From assembly GCA_016703065.1 (NCBI GenBank), contig JADJCU010000005.1, positions 215,605 to 279,604 on the forward strand: a stretch of DNA of 64,000 nt, in the 5' to 3' direction. The position numbers and the translations under genes are program-made. Positions 19,084-29,900 of this stretch are shown here, piece by piece; the first letter of the stretch is position 1, and every line of letters begins with the position of its first letter. A model generated the notes under the pieces. The model was not told where the DNA came from. It ran no database searches and was given only the letters and a program-made list of their open reading frames with translations. This stretch comes from a bacterium (GTDB lineage Bacteria; Electryoneota; RPQS01).

Positions 19084-20751
19084 CTACTTTATCAAAATCA
19101 TCTTTCGCTGCATGGAGATATTCCCACTTGCCAACTTGTAGAAGTAAATCCCGGACGACAGTTTCGACGCGTCGAACGCGACGGTATGTAATCCCGCAGG
19201 CAGTTGACTCGCGATAAGCGTCGCAATGTTTTCGCCGAGTACGTTGTAGACCGCAAGTGAAACTTGTAACTGCTCAGGGATCGTGAACGTGATGGTTGTC
19301 GCTGCGTTGAATGGGTTGGGGTAGTTCTGGTGAAGAGTAAATTCGGACGGCAGCGGATTTTCGGAAGGGGTAACGCTCACTGTTCCTAAAAGTGCTCGCG
19401 AACCATTAATATCTACAGAAGTCAAGGTGTAGCTGTAAACGACATCGTTTTCAAGACCGCGATCTTCCCATTGGTATTGCTGCCCGGATGACGTATTTGA
19501 AGCTGGAACCTGTGCAACTGAAACATCGTCGCGGGCGATCTCGAAATGGCTTAGGCTGGATTCTGATGCGGTAGCCCAATGTAGAGTAACATGTTGATCG
19601 CCTGGCGTAGCTTCAAAGGATAATAACTCTACAGGGAGAATAGAGTCATCTTGGCCAATCCGAATCACATACACATCTGAACCGCCATGTCCAGATGAAC
19701 GCGTGTATCCTACTATGACATATTCTCTGCCCGGCAATTCCTTAACATCCCATGAGCCTTCATCATCGCTGCCGCCGTAGGTTTGACTCCACAGCAAATT
19801 CCCGGCAGCATCGGCCTTCGTGAGCCACACGTCGCGTAATCCGTTGCCGAACGACCAAGTGTAGCCAGTAAGCAAATAGCCGCCGTCTGTGGCCGCAAGC
19901 CCCCCGTTGCAATAATCGTAGGAGCTACCGCCGTAACTGTGGCTCTCGATGCATTCACCATCGCTGTTCGTTTTGATCAACCAGTATTCTTCCGGGCCGC
20001 AGGCAATCTTGGAATAGCCGAATAAAGCAAAGCCCCCTGCAATCTCTTCTACATCTCGGCATTGATCGCCACAATCATTGTAGGTGTGATTCCAAAGCAC
20101 ATCTCCACCTGTTGTGAACTTACACATCCACATGTCGGCATCACCCGGCCAAGCAGCGCCTTGATAACCTGCTGCGACAAAATTGCCATCACTTGTAGCT
20201 GTTAACGCATTGGCAACACCATCCAGTGAAAGTGACCACAGACTGTCGCCGTTGACATCAACTCTGAGAATAGACATGGAGCCTTCGGTACCGATCACAA
20301 ATCCTCCATCAGCCGTGGACAGAATGATGTTGCCACGATCATTTCCTGAACCGCCATAAGTTCTGCTCCAAAGAGAATCGCCCACGCTGTTCACCTTAAT
20401 AAGTAGAATATCTTCGCCACCTGCGCCGAAGGATGCTGTTGTACCGCAGAGTAGATATCCATCTAAGTCAATTGCAATTCCATAGCAGAACTCATCGCCA
20501 GCTCCGCCGTATGCTCGACTCCATAGACTGTCGCCATCGGTATCGATCTTTAAGAGCAACATGCCAGTTGCTCCTGAGCCGATTGACTGTGTAAATCCTC
20601 CGATGATAAACCCGCCATCGAGAGTTGGCTCGATGACAGTACCATCTTCATTTCCTGATCCGCCATAAGTTCGCTGCCACAACGTGGATGGTTGAGCAAA
20701 CAACGATTGAATACCAACTGCGAATAGAAGTGTACAAATCCAATTCTTCAT
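19084..20751 (-). CDS. secreted propeller protein with type IX sorting domain
   Basis: 555 residues, intact; ATG at 20751 with GGAGG six bases upstream. Signal peptide 1-19 (MKNWICTLLFAVGIQSLFAQ). Residues 20-375 hold seven to eight repeats built on WQRTYGGSGNEDG and DGGFIIGG, a predicted seven-bladed beta-propeller. A fibronectin-like segment follows (ELLSFEATPGDQHVTLHW...SHFEIARDD). Residues ~470-555 are the T9SS C-terminal domain (NYPNPFNAATTITF, VYNVLGENI, LSSGIYFYKL, KMILIK). It should be exported through the Sec and T9SS route to the surface or medium. The role beyond that is unknown. Confidence 0.85.
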   Translation of the reverse strand: MKNWICTLLFAVGIQSLFAQPSTLWQRTYGGSGNEDGTVIEPTLDGGFIIGGFTQSIGSGATGMLLLKIDTDGDSLWSRAYGGAGDEFCYGIAIDLDGYLLCGTTASFGAGGEDILLIKVNSVGDSLWSRTYGGSGNDRGNIILSTADGGFVIGTEGSMSILRVDVNGDSLWSLSLDGVANALTATSDGNFVAAGYQGAAWPGDADMWMCKFTTGGDVLWNHTYNDCGDQCRDVEEIAGGFALFGYSKIACGPEEYWLIKTNSDGECIESHSYGGSSYDYCNGGLAATDGGYLLTGYTWSFGNGLRDVWLTKADAAGNLLWSQTYGGSDDEGSWDVKELPGREYVIVGYTRSSGHGGSDVYVIRIGQDDSILPVELLSFEATPGDQHVTLHWATASESSLSHFEIARDDVSVAQVPASNTSSGQQYQWEDRGLENDVVYSYTLTSVDINGSRALLGTVSVTPSENPLPSEFTLHQNYPNPFNAATTITFTIPEQLQVSLAVYNVLGENIATLIASQLPAGLHTVAFDASKLSSGIYFYKLASGNISMQRKMILIK

Positions 20752-20812
20752 GGTTGCCTCCGCTGGGTAAATAAAAGACCTCTGGCTGCTTCCGTTAGAT
20801 AGCCATGCTAGG

Positions 20813-20937
20813 TCCTACCCAAGCACGCACATCAGCGTACACATACCAGAGGCCCATGTCCCAAAACGGGGCACGGGCTACCAACGGAATTCTAATACTG
20901 ATGCGAACCGGGAAATCCCCGGTATGCTTGGGTAGGA
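20813..20937. repeat. 13-bp inverted repeat enclosing 99 bases
   Basis: TCCTACCCAAGCA at 20813-20825 and its exact complement TGCTTGGGTAGGA at 20925-20937. The enclosed DNA has smaller self-complementary parts (CCCAAAACGGGG-type, CCGGGAAATCCCCGG-type). No ORF is convincing. It may be a structured RNA, or the remains of a small mobile element linked to the resolvase fragment at 21066. Confidence 0.5.
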
Positions 20938-21065
20938 TATCTAAAGGTAAAACAAAAAGATGCCGAAGGCAAGGGCACGCTGGGGCACATGAACTGGGAA
21001 TCGACAGCAAAGAAAAAGACGGCTTTATGGGCCGTCTCTTGTGTTTACAAGTGTTTAGATGTAGA

Positions 21066-21248
21066 TTAACTTGGCATTGGCTGCATCGTGGAAAGTACAC
21101 CCCAACTTAGCAAAGCATCCTGTTTTACATCGACCCTGATGATGATGGGTTCACGGTCTTTGGCGTAGCGCCTGAGATCGCGGAGCTGCATCTCGACGTT
21201 CTGTTCTTTGGTCGAGACGCGGGCATAGATGGTGATGCGTTTGGTCAT
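21066..21248 (-). pseudogene. serine recombinase (resolvase) N-terminal fragment
   Basis: ATG at 21248. The first ~32 residues (RITIYARVSTKEQNVEMQLR) are the start of a resolvase/invertase catalytic domain with nucleophile serine in ARVS. After residue ~32 the similarity stops and the frame ends at 60 residues, against about 180 or more for a full resolvase. A truncated remnant, marking past insertion of mobile DNA between 20.8 and 21.3 kb. Confidence 0.75.
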
Positions 21249-21463
21249 GGATTCCTAATAATAAGATTATCCTAAAGAAGACAAAAAAAGTAAAGAAATC
21301 AAAGGGAGTTGACAATGCGAAAAAAGCTCCTGACATTGTACTTAGGTGCCGGGCAACTCGGATTGCAACCAACTATTAGGGAGAGATCAATGCAGCGAAT
21401 CTCATCGTTCATCCGATACATCGGGCGAGGGGGATTCGCCTTTTTGTGTTTGGGATACTCAGC

Positions 21464-21510
21464 TCAGCCGTTACATCTGATTAAATGAAAGGGGTTAAAA
21501 TGAAATACAT
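21464..21510 (+). repeat. 47-bp remnant of the FG-GAP gene junction
   Basis: Identical to 23041-23087. It includes the last codons of an FG-GAP gene (QPLHLIK and stop TGA) plus the ribosome binding site and first codons of the next, although no such gene lies to its left. It therefore looks like the trace of a deleted upstream third copy. Confidence 0.85.
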
Positions 21511-23065
21511 TCTTCTATTACTTCTGGTTTCATTGGCCCATGCCCAACCCTACGAGCCGACATTTCTGTTGGATGTTACAGGAGAAGTTGGTCAAGCCAT
21601 TGGTAGGTTTAATCTCCAAACACTTGGTGATCAGAATGGCGACGGATTTGATGATTTCTTAACATCGGTTGACGACCCGAACGATAATTCTGCTCTTCGT
21701 ATTTATTGGGGTAGCGCTGGCCCTGCGGAGTTCATTGACTTTGGTCGCTTCGACACAACCGGCAGAGAATTTGGTTGGGTAGATGCAGCGTACGATGCGG
21801 GTTTCACCGTTCCTGCGGGTGATTTCGACGGCGACGGTCACGGTGATATTCTTCGTGAGTTGTGCGTTTGGTATGATGGCCAGTGCCATCTGTACCCCTA
21901 CCTGTTTCTCGGCGGCCCCGGAGTGTTCGATACTCTTGCCGATTGGACAGGCAATCTGACGGATATGCGGTTCACGACGAACGTTGGGGATTACAACGGG
22001 GATGGGAAGGATGATTTTACGAAAAAGACATTGAACACGGGTTCATTCGGTTTCTATTTGGGGGGATTTCCCATTATCTAATTCTGCTGTTTGGTCACGG
22101 TTTGACAATTACTCGCGCACATGGGTTTCGGGGATGTGAATCATGATGGCTATTCGGATTTTGGGCGGGTGATACCCTAAGCGACAGCGGTTACGTTCGT
22201 GCTGAGCTCTTTCTTGGATCTCCTGCGGCAGACTCGCTTCCAGCCTTGGTACGCGTACGTCCATCAGGCGCTGGCGGCACGTTTGAGTATTATCATCGAA
22301 TCGTGGGCGACATCAACGGCGACACATACGACGACATTATTTCTTACGTAACTTCCTTTGTTAGTGGTACGCGCAAGTATGTCTATTGGGAAGCGAAATC
22401 ATGGATTTGGCAGAAGATGTTGTTTTGGAATGGGCAAATGATGATGTTCCGCTGTATGTAGCTCCGCTGGCGATATTAACGCCGATGGCTTTGACGATTT
22501 TGCGCACTATCGGGACTATCTGGATCCCCCAACCAACAGGATTGAGGTCTGGTTAGGTGGTAATCCATTGCCTCGTACTCCGGCTTGGGTGCTGGACGGC
22601 GAGCTTGACGGGATGAACTACCCGTATCGTATCGGCGAGGCCGGTGATTTCAATGGCGACGGGATGGATGATTGGTTCTTTTCTGCATATCACGGACTTG
22701 AGGCGCGCGGGAGAATCATTGTGGTGTCAGGCGACCGAAACTTTGGGTTAGCGGCGGTAGAACATCCGATGCCACTACCATCTTCGTTCACAATTCATCC
22801 GTGTTATCCCAACCCGTTCAACAGCAGCGTGACCATTCCGCTGGAGATCACGGGCGGTGGAACACAGCAGGTCACACAGTCTATCTTAAATCCGCTGGGC
22901 CAAGTGGTCTATCGGTTCGATCAAAAATCGTTCACGCCCGGCACGCATCTGCTGCGCTGGAACGGCGTGTCAAATAGCGCTATGCAGGTTGCTACGGGGA
23001 CATATTTTCTGCAAGCGCACTCACAGTATCAAAATTCGGTTCAGCCGTTACATCTGATTAAATGA
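21500..23065 (+). pseudogene. FG-GAP repeat T9SS cargo protein, broken copy
   Basis: ATG at 21500 after AAAGGGG (MKYILLLLLVSLAHAQ signal peptide). Nearly the same protein as the intact neighbour 23077-24645. The frame is lost at several single-base differences: GGGGGG for GGGGG near 22062, missing bases near 22115 and 22175, GGG for GGGG near 22389, GG for GGG near 22470. Recognisable parts are calcium-binding FG-GAP repeats of the D-x-N-G-D-G-x-x-D type (DQNGDGFDD, DFDGDGHGD, DYNGDGKDD, DFNGDGMDD) and the T9SS domain (CYPNPFNSSVTIPL ... LHLIK). A decayed duplicate, or an assembly-damaged one. Confidence 0.75.
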
Positions 23066-23076
23066 AAGGGGTTAAA

Positions 23077-24645
23077 ATGAAATACATCATTCTATTGCTG
23101 CTGGTTTCATTGGCTCATGCGCAACCTTACGAGCCGACATTTTCGTTAGATGTTACAGGAGAGATAAACCAACATTTGGGGTTTAGCGGGTTACAAGCTC
23201 TCGGTGATCAAGATGGGGACGGATATGATGACATTATTACGTACTTGAGTAGTGGTGAAGACACACCCGGACTGAGAATCTACTACGGAAACAACAGCGG
23301 GCAAATAGAATACACAGAATTCGGTCGATATCCTCCAACGGAATATACGTATGGCTGGGGAGATGCAGCTTTTGATGCGGGATTTACGATTCCTGCGGGA
23401 GATGTGAACGGTGACGGTTATGCCGATATCATGCGTGACTTATGTGTCTACGACTTCGATTGCGAGTTTCATACAGTTTTTTTCTTAGGCGGCCCCGGTG
23501 TGTTTGACACGCTTGCGGACTGGATTGGTGATGCAACGGACATGTTATTCACGACGAACGTGGGGGATTACAACGGGGATGGGAAGGATGATTTTACGAA
23601 ACGGACACTGAACACAGGTTCATTCGGCTTCTATTTGGGGGATTTCCCATTATCTAATTCTGCTGTTTGGTCACGGTTTGACAATTACTCTGCTCACATG
23701 GGTTTCGGCGATGTGAATCACGACGGATATTCGGATTTTGGGCGGGTGATACTCCTAAGCGACAGCGGTTACGTTCGTGCTGAGCTCTTTCTTGGGTCTC
23801 CTGCGGCAGACTCGCTTCCAGCCTTGGTACGCGTACGTCCATCAGGCGCTGGCGGCACGTTTGAGTATTATCATCGAATCGTGGGCGACATCAACGGCGA
23901 CACATACGACGACATTATTTCTTACGTAACTTCCTTTGTTAGTGGTACGCGCAAGTATGTCTATTGGGGAAGCGAAATCATGGATTTGGCAGAAGATGTT
24001 GTTTTGGAATGGGCAAATGATGATGTTCCGCTGTATGTAGCTCCGCTGGGCGATATTAACGCCGATGGCTTCGACGATTTTGCTCACTATCGGGACTATC
24101 TGGATCCCCCAACGAACAGGATTGAGGTCTGGCTGGGCGGCAACCCTTTGCCAACGACTCCTGCGTGGGTGCTGGACGGTGCTCTTGACGGAATGAACTA
24201 TCCCTATCGCATCGGACAGGCTGGTGATTTCAACGGCGATGGGATTGACGATTGGTTCTTCTCGACTTACCACGGACTGGAAGCACGAGGAAGAATCATT
24301 GTAGTCGCGGGGGATCGGGACTTTGGCCTGCCCGTGAATGAGCATCCCGTCGTCACACCTACATCATTCATCCTTCATCCGTGTTATCCCAATCCTTTCA
24401 ACAGTAATGTGACGATTCCGCTGGAAATTACCGGCGGTGGAATGCAGCAAGTCACACTGTCGATCTTAAACCCGTTGGGCCAAGTGGTCTATCAGTTCGA
24501 TCAAGAATCGTTCACTCCCGGCGCGCATCTGCTGCGCTGGAACGCAACTTCCAGTAGCGGAAGAGCTGTTGCCTCCGGCACATATTTTCTGCAAGCGCAC
24601 TCACAATATCAAAATTCGGTTCAGCCGTTACATCTGATTAAATGA
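23077..24645 (+). CDS. FG-GAP repeat protein with type IX sorting domain
   Basis: 522 residues, intact. I start at 23077 because AAAGGGG is seven bases before this ATG; an in-frame ATG at 23062 overlaps the previous stop. Signal peptide MKYIILLLLVSLAHAQ. Residues 20-420 have seven FG-GAP/integrin-type repeats with DxDGDGxDD calcium loops (DQDGDGYDD, DVNGDGYAD, DYNGDGKDD, DVNHDGYSD, DINGDTYDD, DINADGFDD, DFNGDGIDD), predicted to form a seven-bladed propeller. The T9SS domain is at the C-terminus (CYPNPFNSNVTIPL, LNPLGQVVYQF, GTYFLQ). Secreted or surface protein of unknown ligand. Confidence 0.85.
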   Translation: MKYIILLLLVSLAHAQPYEPTFSLDVTGEINQHLGFSGLQALGDQDGDGYDDIITYLSSGEDTPGLRIYYGNNSGQIEYTEFGRYPPTEYTYGWGDAAFDAGFTIPAGDVNGDGYADIMRDLCVYDFDCEFHTVFFLGGPGVFDTLADWIGDATDMLFTTNVGDYNGDGKDDFTKRTLNTGSFGFYLGDFPLSNSAVWSRFDNYSAHMGFGDVNHDGYSDFGRVILLSDSGYVRAELFLGSPAADSLPALVRVRPSGAGGTFEYYHRIVGDINGDTYDDIISYVTSFVSGTRKYVYWGSEIMDLAEDVVLEWANDDVPLYVAPLGDINADGFDDFAHYRDYLDPPTNRIEVWLGGNPLPTTPAWVLDGALDGMNYPYRIGQAGDFNGDGIDDWFFSTYHGLEARGRIIVVAGDRDFGLPVNEHPVVTPTSFILHPCYPNPFNSNVTIPLEITGGGMQQVTLSILNPLGQVVYQFDQESFTPGAHLLRWNATSSSGRAVASGTYFLQAHSQYQNSVQPLHLIK

Positions 24646-24657
24646 AAGGGAATAGGA

Positions 24658-26978
24658 ATGAAACGCACCCGGATTCAGAGTATCATCAGAGTATTTTTCT
24701 GTTTCGTGTTCAGTCTATGCTTGTTGAACGGCGCGGCATGGACGCGTCCGACTTCGGATTTTCCGATTGGGTTGCTTTACACACCTCTGGGAGCTGGACG
24801 CCCGCACGGGATTGACCAGATAAGTTCGGTTTATGATTCCGCGATTCAAAATTTTATGGGCGGGAATCCGGCCAGCGGGTATCAATTCATCTTTGATTCA
24901 CTCAACGTGAACCTTGGGGTAGGTGACTGGATGACAGCACAGCACATGCGGGATATAAGACGTGACGTCCCCGAAATGCGTCTGATGCCGGATGTTGTGC
25001 AGCCGGAATCGCTCATGCTCTATATCTGGGCGCCGTACTACGCATACAAAGTTGGTATGTCAGATCAAGATTTTGTGAATCATCGAGATCGTAGAGCAGA
25101 AGCAGACGTGAGCGCTTTTGTCAACACGCTGTATTCCCAGTATCACCACGATGGAATCTTTGTGCCGGACAGCGCGGTCGTGACGGGGGACGAGGGACTA
25201 GTCACTGTCAGCATTGATCCTTTCGAGCAAGAATGGATGCTTTATGCAGATTCGGCGAACGGGGACAGTGCGGGATGGCTGCTGCATCCGTATACGAACG
25301 CGAATGACGACGTCTTCCCGACGCATGGCGTGGTCTGGCTGAATCCGGGAAATAGTTCGCATATGCTCTGGCGCGGGGCGACATGGGGACTCAATGCGGA
25401 TACGACGTTTGATCCGATTGATTTTCATATTAGACTCAAAGCAAAGTATCTCGACGATTCTCCAAGCGACACGGTTTGTATCGTTTGGTTGAATATGTTC
25501 ACTGTGAACAATCTTGCAAGTGACACATACCCGAGATGGCATTCCGGGGCAGGGAATGACTGCGCGGATTGGAGTAGAATAGAGACCGTCACGCATCAGT
25601 CTATGGCGGCGTGGAACTCTTCGGTTTACCCATGTTCAGAGGGTGGGAATGACAGGGGCTACTATGTCTTTACGAAGGCGGATTTTGACAGCGTAGAGAA
25701 TGACCTGCGTTGGACCTCCAAAGGCACAATTCCGATGGATTTCGGACTGCAGCGCCACATTGAATTCGCCATCTGGTGGCCGGGGCAGAATGCCTGCTAC
25801 ATTGACTCGCTGGAAATCTACTCGGAACATGCGGAGCGGTTGTTGAATCTCGACGGACAAACCCCAACTGTACTTAGTGAGGTTACTTCGGCATTACGGA
25901 ACTATTGGAACGAATGTGGTGGTCCGGGACTCTTCTTGATGGACGAGATTACACCCAACTACTACCGCAGCGTTCAAGCGATCAATCAGGCTATCGGTGG
26001 GGGTATCGTAACTAATGACTATGGCGATACCAACTGGGCAAAGAACTCAACGAATGAAGTTGTTGGATCACGAATATCCACGCCAGATCGGTTTCTGCCT
26101 CACAGCCAGTCCAATCTTGAGTATGAAGTATATAACAGCGGCCAGAACGAATTTGCGAGTAACGATGGCAATGCTCGCTGGAACTGGTGGCACACTGGGT
26201 GGCCAAGAGTTCATCCAGATTATCTGTCTGAACTGCCGATCGGTGCCGGTACTGCGGGCTTTGAGCGAGAGTACGGGGAAATGCGGGTTGATTCTGGCGA
26301 TCCGGCACGCCTTAGCCTGCAGGCGTATTGGGATGTCGGTAATGACAACCGACGCTTCTATAGTTACTTTCATGGGATCAACGAGCTGGATCAATCTACG
26401 CCATTGGGTGGAGATCGAGATTCTCTAGTAGCGTTTTCGCAGATCGGCTTTGGATATGCATTGGCCCCGTTGCAGAATGGTCGAGACAATATGGCACACC
26501 ACACATACCCTACATCAATTGCAGTTGGACGCAGTGGGGCGGGTGGTCAATCGATTTGGATAGTGACGAGAGTTATTTGTACAAAAAAGAGCCTAAATCA
26601 GTGCGGTTCTGTTTCGCCGGAATCAATCTTTGCTTTGGAGCAAAAGGGATCATCTGGTCCACCGGCGATGCTTACATTCGCCAAACCGCAGCTCCTGGGC
26701 CCCTGCAATTCAAGCTGCGTAGCACCGGTCGCGATCTGGCCAAGGTCAATGCAGCAATTGACTCAGTAGGGAAGTATCTGCAAGCGTGTCAATGGCTGGG
26801 AACATTCTGCACTTCGGAGTACCAACAAGTCCATGATTATCCTGACATGCTGGCTGGCAGCATCGCGATTGATACGGTGTACACACGATGGAGCGACACT
26901 CCATTGCTGACGTGGCACAACGAAGCCGCAGATTCAACCTACATTCAGGTTGGTGTTTTTGGAGCACCTAACGGTTGA
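24658..26978 (+). CDS. secreted protein, N-terminal part of a very large beta-helix protein (frameshifted)
   Basis: ATG at 24658 after AAAGGGAATAGG, 12 bases past the FG-GAP stop. Signal peptide to about residue 30 (LNGAAWT). The ~640-residue domain (PIGLLYTPLGAGRPHGID, MRLMPDVVQPESLMLYIWAPYYAY, YHHDGIFVPDSAV, GPGLFLMDEITPNYY) recalls putative glycoside-hydrolase-like TIM-barrel regions, with a catalytic-like DE pair in FLMDEIT; the family is not certain. The frame shifts near 26555. The new frame (VGKYLQACQWLGTF) reaches a TGA at 26976-26978 and then stays open into the 27057 coding region, so both parts were probably one protein of about 2050 residues. Confidence 0.6.
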
Positions 26979-29900
26979 AGCGACGAACTCTATCTTCTGC
27001 TTGTTAATCGACGCTGCAGACCGACTGAGAATAGAAGAGTCTACGCCACACTAGACATGCCGCAAGTATCCACCGAATATCGCTGCGAGTTTGTGCGCGG
27101 GGATTCAAGCTGGGTAGTTACGACAGACGCAAACGGCAAGACCAATTTCATGGTTACGCTCCTGCCAGGTGAATTTGAGCTATTTCATATCCTGCCCAAC
27201 ACCGACCTGATCATTTCTGGGGTTGCGGATACACTCTATGCTCCGTATCAACTCAACCGCAACATACGGATCCGTAACGGCGGTTCGCTGACGATTTTGC
27301 CCGATACCACACTGAGTGGTGGCGACACGGCAGTGGTTACGTGCTGGCATGGGAAAGGGATCTACTTGGATCAAGGAGTCGACAATGAGCTTAACATTTT
27401 GGGCTCTGACTCCAACGCAATAAAGTTTAGGTCACTAAGTGGGACGCTAGATCCGAGCACCCGTTGGGTTGGCATAAAAGCGACGAGCGGGAGCTCATCT
27501 GATACGATTCTGGTTCAGAATGCAGCTATCGAGGATGCTCTCATCGGAATCTCGGCAACTGCTACAAATAGCAAGATCAAAGCAGAAAACAGCGCATTTA
27601 GATATGGAATAGCTGGAATCTACTTGACTGGTTTTGCACATCTCTCGATGGACAGCTGTGACGTACGACATTTTGATGCCGGGATACTCGCTTCTAACGG
27701 CGCACTCGTTGATTTGGTCAACTCGAAGATAAACGAGAATGGCACGGGTATGAAACTACTGACCGGGGTAACGGCAAGTGTACATACTACGGAGTTCAGC
27801 AATAACCAGTCAGGCGGCACGTACGGAGAACGGGGACTTCTTGCTGAGGATTCGCGTCTCATGTTGACCTGTGCAAAAGTGACCAATAACACCGGTAACG
27901 GGCTTGAGATGATTGGCGGAGAACTTCAGATAGCAGATTTCGATCCTGACTCATCAATCACAGACCGATTCGGGGGTAATTGGTTTATGAACAACGAGCT
28001 CAACGAATTATGCCTTGATGGGCCAACAACCATTTGGGTGACGGAGGGCTACAATTGGATTCTTGACAGCACCGGAGGAGACTCGGAACCGTGGGTCACC
28101 TACAAAGTTGATTCATCTGATGCCCCTACAACAGACTGGAGCGGCAATTACTGGGGTGGCTTGGATAGCAATTCGACCATTGGTCAACACTTTGAATTCG
28201 TGCACAATTTTGAGAATCCAGAACTTGTGGTGTTTGAGCCAGCAATAGCTAGCCCCCCTGAATTCTGCGAATTGACAAACAATACACCTGGGGTAGATCA
28301 CTGCATAAACGCAGCAATTGTACAGGAGCTTACACCCGATTTGTCGAGTGCTTCACTTTCCTATCAAAGTGTCATAACATCAGGGACAGCGTCATGTGTC
28401 AAACTTCCCGCCGTCCATGGCCTTTTAAGAGTTAATCACTTGAACGGCACGGCCAACACATCAACAATGGCCTTTTTGGCAGCGATACGCGATACTACAA
28501 GTGACGCAAAAACCTATCATGCTGCCGAGATGGGAATCGCTTTGATGCTCTGCGAAAGCTTTGGCAATACTGACAGCGCTAAAGTTGTCTATCAAGAGAT
28601 CATCGACAGCGCGGGCAGTGACATCTATCGCAAGATTGATGGACAGGTTGGTATGCTGATGGTCGAGATGCGAGAAGAGGAAGCCGATACTGTTGATGGG
28701 CTAACCGTTGAAGAGATGACGTTTTTCATGGACTCGCTCGATCAAATTCTTGGCCAACGATTTGTCTGGACGCAATACGAAATCACGGACAGTGTAGTGA
28801 TGTATGCTCCGGCGCGGGTAGACAGCATAATCAACGTGCGCGAAGGTGGTGTCTTGACAATCCTGCCGCACCCCGGTTACAAAAACCCTGTGATTGAGTT
28901 CGTGGATCACGGCGCGATCAAGATTTTTGGGTTCGACACCACCAAGGCCAAAGGTAAGCTCTATGTGACAGGGGAACCTGACAGCCGGATCACCTTGCAT
29001 TGGGAAGATTCGACGGGAAACCGTAATATCTATTCCAATCGTGGATTTGTGAAACTAAAGAACGCAGATTTCTACGGCGAGGGATTTGCAAGCCATTCGT
29101 GGGACCCTATTAATTCCGGACGTGCAGTATTTCAAGCGGACAGTTGCACATTCAATCTGTTTGACGAAGGCGTTTCAGTTCGCGGCGTGGATACGACTAG
29201 TTACGTGCGAAATTGTACGTTCTCGCGATTGGGTGGTAGTTACATGTATTATGGAGTAAACGCGGCTTTGATCATCATCCACGCTGACCAGTTCAAAGCT
29301 GAGGACTGCGTTTTCGAAGAAAACATCGGAACTGGAATTCAATTAGCTTTGAGCGAAGACGTTTTGATTAAGAACTGTGTCGTGCGTAACGGCGTGATGT
29401 ATGGTATTCTTGGCGGGTCGACAGGTGGAGGAAACTGTCGCTTCGAGTGTTGCACCGTCGAAAGCAACGGAGATACGCTGCCTGAAATGTTTACGTACGG
29501 TTTACTTTTCGATCTGGTTGGAGGTCATAATAGTTTTGCAGACAGTTCCGGCCCACTGATTAAGTCAGTGGATCCGTCATATATTGATTTGGAGAATGGC
29601 GAGAACTACTTTGAAGTGTGGGACGATGGCCGCTATATCCAATCCGGCGATACGAATGATACGTGGGACATTACGTGGAACACCTGGAGTCCCGTGATGC
29701 CCGGCGACAGCAATTTCTACGACTATTTGTGGCCAGCAACACCTGCGAAGTGGACTGTAGATTCTTCGTTGACGGAGTTCCTGACTTGCGGTGAGTCTGC
29801 CGCATCATCTATCGGTGGTGGAAGCTGGCTGGTCGTGGATGAGGGCGAACAAGTCTCCGGCACGATGTCGACAGAAAATGACGGCGATAGTGATATCGTT

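Noticed and set aside
18900..21500. Right attachment site as a direct copy of the tRNA-Gln 3' end
   Set aside because: No copy of the T-arm or acceptor sequence was found by eye in this range.
26976..26978. Second selenocysteine codon
   Set aside because: No stem-loop of suitable size within about 40 bases after the TGA and no cysteine-type active site at the position.
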